Shown here piece by piece: positions 55,191 to 64,000 of a stretch of DNA of 64,000 bases. Under the pieces are notes generated by a model. That model was not told the DNA's origin. It searched no databases and saw nothing but the letters and a program-made list of their open reading frames with translations. The stretch comes from Brachionus manjavacas (lineage: Eukaryota; Rotifera; Eurotatoria; Ploima; Brachionidae). The position numbers and the translations under genes are program-made. The stretch spans positions 1,496,001 to 1,560,000 of the forward strand of contig JAHQIY010000015.1 of assembly GCA_019054805.1 (NCBI GenBank), written 5' to 3'. Numbering within the stretch: position 1 is the first letter of the stretch; the number at the start of each line of letters is the position of its first letter.

Positions 55191-55678
55191 TTCTTGAAAA
55201 TATTTTGAATATTTTTGGCATGTTTAAAGTCAAAAAGTTTTTTGGAAAATTTTTAGAATAAAGTTACTTATTTTAATTTACTTGATCTTTTCTTTTTTGT
55301 TAAATTTTCTATCAAATAATTTTATCTAATTTGTATTCTTGTATCAATCTAATTTCATTATATAAATAAACAATTGTAAAATTGCTTGTATTTAAAGTAT
55401 TTTTTGCAAACTTTTTTAAATTACGGCTTTTAAGAATTTATTTTGATCAATGACAGTTTTGTCAAATTAGAAATAAAGACAAAATTTGTATAAATATAAT
55501 TTTTTTTATATTCTAACCCCTCCGATATAAAATTTATATGCTTTTTACTTAACATAATTTTAATTATTTTGAAAAAAATCTAAACTACTGATTAAAAAAA
55601 ACTAAATTTAAGTGTGACTCAAAATAAAGAGCAGTCTTAAGCTTTTAAAATTAATATTTAAACTCTTTAATCTTTTAA
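55191..55678. other. dynactin-1 upstream spacer
   Basis: AT-rich DNA upstream of the first dynactin-1 exon that I can place. I looked for a CAP-Gly exon here on the + strand and saw none. Confidence 0.45.
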
Positions 55679-58600
55679 ATGTCTGACTCAAATTCTTCCC
55701 AAAAAAGCGGCATACCAGGTCTAAAAAAACCCGGCACAGGAATACCTTCTCGTTTGGCAACAGGTAAATATCCAAATGTTAAAATCTCGACCAATTTTAA
55801 TAAATTGAATAGTATCTAGTTCGATTCGCAAGTCCACATCAGTCACGGCAAATATTGAAAATCCTAGATCTAGCACTTCCTCTCTGGCTTCTTCGTCGAC
55901 CTCGTCCATACCCCAGTCGAAAATTCCTTCGGTTACCAAAGGTACTAGTAAAAATGAGCAAAAAGAAGCCGAAGATCCAAACAGTTCTCGGTCAAGTCTT
56001 TCCTCAACCTCATCTACTTCTATACCTAATTTGTCCAGAATTTCTTCCGGTTCGGCAAAGAATATCTCTAAACCTGGGACCAGAGAGGTCGAAGAAAAGA
56101 CAAAACCTGAATCCAAAGACAAATCGTCAAAGTTGGCAGCTCCAGGTTCTGTTAAAAAACCAGAGGCTAAAGCGGATGCCAAAGCAGATGTCAAGCCTGA
56201 TCTAAAGCAAGAAGTAGTCCAGGAAACAAAATGCGATTCATCAAATGCCGAAATTGTCACTTTAAAAAAAGAGATCAAGGATTTGAGTGAAAAATTGGAA
56301 ACTCTTAAAATCAAACGAGCTGAGGATAGAGAAAAAATTCGCGAAAATGACAAACTAAAACTCCAGTACCAACAATTGCAGGAATACAAAATTCAGGCTC
56401 AAGAAATGATTTCCCAATTGAACAAGGAAATGCAGCAAATTAAACAAGAGAACAAAAATGTTAAGGAAGAGTTCGTGGCTTACAAGGAAGAAATGAGCTC
56501 TTTCGAGTCGCGAATCGAAGAGCTCACTGTAGATAAAGAACTTGCCGAGGCCAGGGCCGAAGAGTTGGAGGAACAATTCGAACAAGTGAATTCGAAATTC
56601 GAGGAAACCAAGCTGGAACTGGATGTTCTAAAAGGCGAAATTGAAATAAATGGTCCAGAGGGTGTCAACAACATGTACCACAATGAACAGCTTGAAAATT
56701 ATAAGTTGGCCTTGTATAAACTGAGTGATTTGCATAAGCAGGAAAAAAATAATTCGACTGATCTTGGCAAAAAAAACGAGGAATTGAATCAAAAATTGGC
56801 CAAAATAAGCAAAGAATTGGAAGTTTACAAAGATGAAAAAGAAACAATGCTGGCTCAAATTAACGAGCTTAATGAACAAGTTACGGCTTCGTTGGGCTCC
56901 GAGCAAATAATTGAAAGACTTTCGGAGAGAAATTTGGACTTGGAGTCCAGGGTTACCAAATTGGAAGAGGACATCGCTGATTTGGAAGCTATTAACGAGG
57001 TGAATGATCAACTGCAAGACAATGCGAGAGAAGAGGAAAGAGAACTGAGGCAAAATTTGGATCTGGCTGAGTCTAGGATAAGAGAATCGGAAAGACAAAT
57101 TGAACAACTGAAGTACAATATTGCCGATCATGAAAAGACAATTGTCAAGTTTAGGGAATTGGTCAAGCAGTTGCAAAGCGAAAATGATTCGATCTCAAAG
57201 CAATTGAAGAATAAATTGGAAGAGGAACAAGAATCCATTACTAATGCATCTAATAATTCTAGTTCTGGTCAAAATTTTGACTTTAAACACAAGTATTTTG
57301 AGAATCAGATACAATCAAAAACTATTGAGAACGAAATAAATGCCATCGAGCTGCAGAGCACTAAGAATCATGTCACTTTTTTGCTATCGTTCATGTCCGA
57401 TTCTTTTATTAAACAATCCGGTATTCTTCTTTTTCCTATTTTATCTAATTTAAAAAATATTTTATTTCCATTTAGGTAATAATGAAGGCATTATGTCGTT
57501 AGTTTTTTTTAGACGAATTGCCAACAAATGTGATCTTTTATTGAACCATTTTAAAGAAAAGGTATTTTTTAGATTTATTTTTAATGATTATTTATTTAAT
57601 TTAAAAAAAATGCAAGCTTTGTAACTTATTAAGAGTATTTTATTAAACAGTTTAAAGTTGGTTTATAGTTATTTTATAATTGGGTTGTGCTAGCATTGTG
57701 GTCCATTTGTGATCAATTTTTGATGCTCAAAATGATCACATCAAGTTTTAAATGTGAAATAAATTGTTATTTCTAAATAGAATTAATGCAGAGGTACAAT
57801 TTTGGATTATAAAAATTGATTTGACAATCATTAACTTCCAAATGCCACAAATTTATTAGTAAATTAAAGGAGCAAAAAATGCTCTGAACTTATTTTAGGA
57901 ATATATCTCTTCATAAAAGATATTTGGCTGATTTATTATTCTTTTAGATTTTTATTGTTAAAGATATTTGAAATGATACAAAAATTATCTAAATTTATTT
58001 TTATTTTACTCTTATTAATTTTTTTAACAATTTTTATGGATTTTTATCATTTTATTTTATTTAGAAAAGGCCTATAATTTATTAAGAAAATAAACTATTT
58101 TTTTGGGGCATTGTGAATGTCCATATCAAAATTCCAAAACAAAATTCCGAGTAAGCCATCTCCGCAAGCTCGCTTGCTGTAGCTTTTTATTATTTTTATT
58201 ATTATTAAATTTAAATTCGTTTTAAAAATATGGATTTGTACCACATTTTTTCCTGTAAGCTTAAAAAGCACTGTTTCATTTAACAGTCAAATTTAAGCAA
58301 AAAAATAATAAATGTTCGCCAATAAATTGATTTATTTTTAATCATATTTAGAATTGAAAAATAAAATTTTGAAAATAAAATTATAAAATTGTTAATTTTG
58401 AAACTTTCTCAAAATTTTTTAAGAAGCGATGAAAGAATTTTTACATTAAAATAAAAAAATTGAAAAAATTAATTCATCAATTTCAGCATTAATCAGATGA
58501 TTTAGAATTTTAGACTCAGATGTTTCTTAAGTCCCATCTTTACCTGGATGATAATTTCGACACTGATTGTAATCCGAAACCACCTTCCTTTTCTCCAATC

Positions 58601-61600
58601 TTTTGAATAATTTTGAATAGTTATTTATTTAATAGAAAATTTAATTTTCTTTATTTTTTCCAGTAAAACAATCAAAAATATTTTTCTAAAAATATTTTTT
58701 CTAAATTTTTTTCAATATTTAAAAATAATTCTAAAATATCTAAAAAATATAACTAATTAGAAACCCTTAATTTAATTGACTTGTATAATTTAATTTAATT
58801 CTTATTTTACACAAGCTTGAAGGGGGTGAAAGCCCAAAGATCTAAGCATATAAAAAAAATTTAAACTAGGTACGTAAAAAAAAATTTCGTTTTAAATTTC
58901 TTTTATATTATATTCTAACTTACTTTACTTTAAATTTTTTTTTTTTAATTTTTCTTGATTTTTTGATTTTTTATATTTTTTTTCTTTCTTAATCTGATAT
59001 TATTTAATAAAATTTACTTTTTTTAATAGTTATTTATTTAATAGAAAATTTAATTTTTCTTTATTTTTTCCAGTAAAACAATCATACATAAAATTGAATG
59101 ATTCAAGTACTAATAATTTAGAAATTAAAAAAATTAAACTATTTTCTTTTCTTGAAAAATCTTCTGCTTTTATACCATTTACCAAATTGAACATTTTCGC
59201 GTTTTTTATTTTTATATCACATTTTTACTTGGATTTCACATTTTTTTTAAATATGAGAAAAATTTTTGATTTTCTACATTCATTTGGAATCTTTCAATTT
59301 TACATATATTAATAATAATATAAGTTACAACAAGCTAGCAAGATAGACTTGCGAAGATGGGAAACAATATGATCCCATCTATGGTAACTGTGGTATGTAT
59401 ACTTAATCAGTAAAATTTATTATGTCAGTATATAACTAGTTAAAAATGATAATATATAATTAATTTTAGGCTGAATTATTGTGTAAAATTTTAAATTAAA
59501 ATAGTCAATTTAATTATTTTACAGATTTTTTTCCAAAAAATCATAAATTAATTTTTAAAATAAAAAAATAAGCGCATTGAATTCATGTTCTTAATCATGA
59601 CTTCCTTTATAAAGTAAAAAAATAATTTTCCATTGAAAATTTTTGATAACTGATAGCAGCAATTTAAAAATGAACATGATTTCAAAAAATAGCTCGTATA
59701 GTGACACATTTTTTAGCTCTTTTAAGAATAAAAAACTTAATCAATAAACTTAAAAATATTTTTTTAAGTATCAAGTAATTTTTAAATTATTTCGAAGTAT
59801 TTCCTAACTTTAATTGATTGTGTAGCTTGTTTTTAGTATCAATAATTTTATAAATTTTAAATTTTAAGATCACCAAACTAAATTCTGAAGAAAATGCTTC
59901 AAAAGCAAACCAAATCGGTCAATTAGGCTTTTTCTACGGTCTATCAGTTTATTCATCTCGACTTAGACTTTTTTGCAACAAATTTGATCAGTAATTTAAA
60001 TTAATAACAAAAACACTTTGAAATTATCTTATTCCTTAAGCATATTGAATAATTGTGACCTGAAATCGTTCCATAACATTGGCAGCATGTTTTTTGACTT
60101 TAGTCTAAATGAAAAGCATCTAGATTCGATAATTGATTTGGTGCAAAAAAATCAACTGGATGAGAACATTAGCTTAGACGGCTTGGATAAGATGTGCAGC
60201 ATTTTTCAAAATATAATCAACAACCATCTTAAAGAGGAAAACTATGACCATCACAAATTTTTAGAGGACACTGTCCGCTACGCCATTTTCAGCACTGAAT
60301 TAATCACTTTGGAAATTCAGAAAATTACATCGCTAGCTGAAGCCAAAGATGACTCTTCAGAGATCTATTTGCTTTTCAAAGAGATAATGTGCAAAAATGA
60401 CGAATTGAAGACATATTTGAAAAAAATTCAGCGCAATTTGCCAAACAGAGATGACCAGAAGAAAATTTTGATGCTTCCCAGCGATTTTTTGACCGATTTG
60501 GACAATTTAATTGAAAATTTAAATCTGGTCTGTCAAACATTCAACCAAATCTATCATCTGGCATCCAATTCGAAAATGTTCTCGTCCTCTGACGACTTTG
60601 AACCATTGTTGGGCAAAAAATTGGAGAATTTCGCCTTTCAAGCCTGCGACAAAGTTTATGTCAAGGACGATAATGGTCCGTATGAAAACTTGCGCAATTC
60701 TCTGCGGCTAATAAGCCAGGCTTTGACGAGAACAAGCTCTTGTGTGGAGAATGGCGACTACGAAACAGAATTGACCGATGAAGAATTTAAAATCAGAAAA
60801 TACCAAATAAACTCACCAATTCAAAAAGCTGCTGAACAATTCAAGAACACCCTGATTGAAGCGGAAAATATCAAGCTTAAACTAGAAGAAAAAGAGGACG
60901 AAATTAAAGAGATAAAAAAGAACCTTAAGCTCAAAGTGGACGAGCTTTCTGAACAAAAGTTAAGAATCAGCATTGTGGAGAAAAAAGCCGAGACACAGCT
61001 TAAAGAATTTGAGGAAAAGAATAAAAAACTCAGCGATGAAATCGAGGACTTGAAGTCTCAAAGTTCAAAAAAAGAAAAAGAGCAATCGGATGCAGTAGAG
61101 TCTTTGCAGCAACAATTGGCCACGTTGGACAAAGAGAGACGCGAAATGAAAGATAAATTGAGAAAGAAAAGCATTAATGAATCTTTGATGAGTTTGGCCA
61201 GTCTTCCGAATTCCGAATCGCTTTACTCATTTAACCAACTGGGCTCAAGTGAGGCAAACAATATGAAAAGTCAGTCAAGCAGGGCCGATTCTTCGGTCCT
61301 AGCCCAAGAAATAAGTGTACTTAAATGTCAGAATAGACTTTTGATGAAGAGTCTAAATGAAGCCAAGCAGGCCTATGTCAACAGATTGTTGAACGATTTG
61401 CCGGATAAAAACTTCACTGCTGATTTTGACTTGGTGGTCAGGAATACAGATGAAAAGCATAGAAATTTTGTCGAATTGACCAAAAAGACCAATGACTTGC
61501 TCAAAGATGTGTACTCGTCATTTGCTGGTGTCAAAATTGGAGACTTGGGTAACAAGACTTGTGGGAAAATTGACCAGAATAAGCTCGAAGAGAAAAATAT

Positions 61601-61808
61601 TTATATTCAAATGAGTAGAATTGAGAAAAAATTGACCAGTCTGCAAAAGGAGCTGAATAGATCGGGGGAGAAAGAAAAAATAGTGAATTTAAAGCGCAAC
61701 CTAGTGGCCGAGATATCAGTGCCAAATATTGATAAGAAAAATTCTAATAAAATAATTGATTTGGATGTAAACTTAGACGAATTGAGACAAATAATGGCTA
61801 AATTTTAA
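55679..61808 (+). CDS. DCTN1: dynactin-1 (p150Glued family), form without CAP-Gly domain
   Basis: DCTN1 is the shoulder and projecting-arm subunit of dynactin, the dynein activator. Five exons, 55679-55763, 55813-57420, 57476-57561, 59869-59990 and 60041-61808, join in phase to give 1222 residues. A short start (MSDSNSSQKSGIPGLKKPGT) leads straight into a Ser/Thr/Lys-rich basic region. Coiled coil 1 follows (KEIKDLSEKLETLKIKRAED, ELAEARAEELEEQFEQVNSK, LDLESRVTKLEEDIADLEAI NEVNDQLQDNAREEE), then FDFKHKYFENQIQSKTIENE and HVTFLLSFMSDSF of the inter-coil domain. Exons 4-5 continue it (GFFYGLSVYSSRLRLFCNKF, HLDSIIDLVQKNQLDEN) and add coiled coil 2 (LKLEEKEDEIKEIKKNLKLK). No CAP-Gly domain precedes the basic region, as in the vertebrate p135 isoform. 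Intron 3 is 2.3 kb and carries two LINE tails. Confidence 0.93.
58148..58206 (+). mobile_element. LINE family A 3' end, copy 4 (sense, in DCTN1 intron 3)
   Basis: CCGAGTAAGCCATCTCCGCA then AGCTCGCTTGCTGTAGC and a TTTTTATTATT tail. The 5' arm of the first stem is missing, so truncation fell inside the loop. Closest to copy 3 in sequence. Confidence 0.75.
58619..58676 (+). repeat. direct repeat in DCTN1 intron 3, first copy
   Basis: About 58 bases, AGTTATTTATTTAATAGAAA onward to CCAGTAAAACAATCA, repeated almost exactly at 59028-59086. Confidence 0.7.
59028..59086 (+). repeat. direct repeat in DCTN1 intron 3, second copy
   Basis: Second copy of the 58-base word, one T longer, about 409 bases downstream of the first. 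Each copy contains a TTTTTTCCAG that could act as a splice acceptor, but no conserved exon follows. Confidence 0.7.
59309..59398 (-). mobile_element. LINE family A 3' end, copy 5 (antisense, diverged)
   Basis: Minus strand: GTTACCATAGATGGGATC...GATCCCATC is not exact, but the stem GATGGGA/TCCCATC is, followed by GCAAG...CTTGC, TTGTAAC and an ATT tail. The outer words GCTACC/TGTAGC have become GTTACC/TGTAAC, so the outer pairing is also kept. Confidence 0.7.
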
Positions 61809-64000
61809 ATTTTTTTGGTGATTTGGTCTTTTTTTTTGAATAAAATCAAGCATTTATTTTTCTGTATTTATTTTTTTTTTGAAGTAGCAAATTTAAAACT
61901 TTTTTTATTTGAAAATATTTACATTTTTAGAAAACTTTTAATTGGTAATTTATTTCGTTAATAAAGAAGTTTATAGAAAAAATTGAATTTTTTTGTATCA
62001 AAATTTAAGAACTTTTTATTTAATCAAAATTGAAATCTAACTAATAAAAAAAATAGTTTCCATCTGTATAAATTTTGGCCTTTAATGTTTAAACCTTTTA
62101 AAAAAATGTGGAAGTGATGGTCCTTAGTCATTTAGCTGGTCAGGTATTAAATGAACGAATTTTTTTTTAATTTAAATAAAAGCGCTGAATACTGGTCACC
62201 TAAATCTAATTATTTCTCATTCGAATTCATAAACTGGTAACACAATGACAATAGTTTATATATTTTATTTCTTAATTTGAACGAAAAATGATGATTTTGA
62301 TGAAACTAAAATATCTCGGGATTAATAAAGCTGAAAATGAGAATAAATGAAAAAGTAGAAATTTTTTGTTCAATTTATTTTTAACATAACTTAAGCTAGT
62401 TTACCATGTAAAAGATCACCTAAATATTTTTAGATTCATCTTATAAAAATTTTTGTTCACTAAATTTAATTTATTTTAGCAAAATTATTTTTATCGAAAA
62501 ATTAACTAAATCTTTTCACATCTTCTAGCCATAATGATTTTAACTGATTATTTCTTTCATAAGCATACATCTTAAATTAAAACAAACTAGACTTTTCTTT
62601 ATTTTTTGCTTTTAGATTTAAATGATCATGATCAAAAATAATTTGTAATAAGAAAGAAATGGAAAAGTCTACAAAAGCTGAATAATTGCACGGTCCATGA
62701 CATGGTTTGCTGAGCACAAACATTTTTTTCTGTTAATTTTCTTTTTAATTTAAAACTTTTATTTTAAATTAATTATGATCATTAACTTCAATTTGCTTTT
62801 AATTTTTTTAAAAGCTTTAAAGTGAATTTAAATGATTTATAAATTAAAACTGATGGTTTCTTTTTTAAATCCTCTATTATATGCAAAAAATTAACAATCT
62901 ATTTAAATATAATAAAATGAGGTAAACCCTAAAATTTGTTGAAGGGCAGAAAACTTTTGAAGATTAAGTTTTTAAAATTAAATTTTTTAGAATTATTATT
63001 AATGGATTATTATCCTAAAAAAAATGTTTCCAAAAAGATATTTTCTGGTGACTTTTTGCGGATTTTGGTACTAATCTATCTAGAAGCATATTTACTAATT
63101 TTTTTTTGAAAATTTTTTAATTCTGTAGCTAAAATATATTCATTTAAATTATTATGTAACCAGACTTGAATAAAATTCAAAAAGATCCTTTTTCAAGTTC
63201 AAGCCAGACTTGGACTTTTCTAGTAATTTAAAAATAAAAAAAAGTCCAATTATTTTTTGCTTAATATTATGATGTTAATTTTTTATAATCAATTATCATT
63301 TGAAAGAAAATTTGTTAAAAATTTTATTTTTTCTCAATTGAGGATTTGAATTAGAAATTTTTAAAAGTATTTCTTGTAAAAATGATTTTTTAATGAAAAT
63401 TTTTTTAAGTACTGATTATTTGAAATGGAGAAAAAATTGTTAAGGGGCTGCTGCTAGAGTGATTATCTTAATTGTCGACAGTTTAAAAACATATGCTTAT
63501 GAAGCTCTTTTGAAATGGCCTAAAAATATTAATTCAATGGCAATACCATAGGTTTAAATCATATTAGTCTGGGATTCTTCAACTAGGGCGTTGAATTTCG
63601 ATCAAGAAAAAATTTCTCAAATATTTAAATAATACTAGAATATTTTGATTAAATCTCAAAACCAGCGCAATTCAGGTAAGTTTAATGAATACTTTAAAAA
63701 GCTTTTTTTAATGCCAATTTGAATAATTGAAATTTTCGACTCACGTGAATTTTTCACTTTCTATATTATTTATTGCCCGTTTGGTAAAATTGTAATTATT
63801 ATTATTATTTAGGTTGCATAGTAACAAATTGAATTCATCATAATAATATTTTTAAATAAAAAATATAAAACAAAACCAAATAAAATATCTTTCTTGAATC
63901 ATAGAGTTAAGAATTGAGCCGGTAATTTAATAAAAATTTTTCTTCAGATTACTTTTAGAATTTTTAATCTGTTTAAATTGTGAGAAAAAATTAATTTTTA
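61809..64000. other. intergenic, no gene seen
   Basis: AT-rich DNA after dynactin-1, including its 3' UTR (AATAAA near 61840). A strong donor-like word CAGGTAAGT occurs near 63674 at the end of a slightly less AT-rich stretch (63440-63680), which could be a 5' UTR exon of a gene beyond the window, but no coding frame supports it. Confidence 0.45.

Noticed and set aside
55855..56205. Alternative + strand frame of 116 codons in dynactin-1 exon 2
   Set aside because: Would need the acceptor at 55820 and leads to a stop without coiled-coil sequence; the acceptor at 55812 keeps the dynactin frame.
55721..56389. Minus-strand ORF of 222 codons
   Set aside because: Shadow of the Ser-rich and coiled-coil coding region of dynactin-1.
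56628..57176. Minus-strand ORF of 182 codons rich in Phe/Leu, resembling a membrane protein
   Set aside because: Antisense of the Lys/Glu/Gln codons of the dynactin-1 coiled coil, which always gives Phe/Leu-rich shadows.
1..64000. CRISPR arrays, bacterial operons, tRNA or rRNA genes
   Set aside because: The window is eukaryotic; the GTCA arrays are not CRISPR-like (units of about 22 bases differ apart from the four-base motif), and no tRNA or rRNA sequence was recognised.

Overview
The window is nuclear DNA of a small-genome bilaterian animal. It is strongly AT-rich, the stops are those of the standard code, and the protein-coding genes are interrupted by GT..AG introns that are mostly about 45-75 bases long. 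Gene content is typical metazoan: ASCC2, cystatin B, HD-PTP, MCM8, an ezrin/radixin/moesin protein, a Shaw-type potassium channel, GXYLT, FAM32A and dynactin-1. Very short introns with such low GC fit a rotifer of the Brachionus type, but that placement is inference. Exon structures below were rebuilt by hand from splice signals, reading phase and remembered family conservation. No search was run.

Layout. 1-1224: 3' part of ASCC2 (+). 2152-6886: a cystatin B (stefin) cluster, three genes on + and one intronless gene on -, with a RING-finger gene inside it (3422-4921). 7000-14160: gene-poor, with an integrase remnant (8725-9001), a LINE tail (9727-9828) and a 5'-truncated LINE reverse transcriptase (10537-11710). 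14165-21239 (-): HD-PTP/PTPN23 with a 114-base coding minisatellite. 21946-26291 (-): MCM8 in 12 exons. 26673-27559 (+): a small Tudor-domain gene, divergent from MCM8. 28020-30134: a decayed Mutator-like element whose transposase lies between two direct arrays of GTCA motifs spaced about 22 bases apart. 30368-30577 (-): a secreted Gly/Trp-rich peptide. 32021-35147 (-): ERM protein with two MITE-like insertions in introns. 35148-40239: no gene seen, with a degenerate tandem repeat near 36 kb. 40240-41289 (+): an IRG-family protein without GTPase motifs. 42790-43553: a foldback element with arms of about 195 bases. 45445-48432 (+): Shaw-type Kv channel. 48481-49632 (-): glucoside xylosyltransferase. 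52150-52524 (+): FAM32A. 52855-53403 (+): unknown protein. 55679-61808 (+): dynactin-1 without a CAP-Gly domain.

No operon-like cooperation is evident. The notable non-genic signal is mobile DNA. One LINE family has left five 3' ends here (about 9.7, 46.9, 54.8, 58.2 and 59.3 kb). They share a double stem-loop whose second stem keeps pairing through compensatory changes, and two or more of them sit in host introns. The GTCA arrays around the Mutator-like transposase are the most regular structure in the window that no standard feature type explains.
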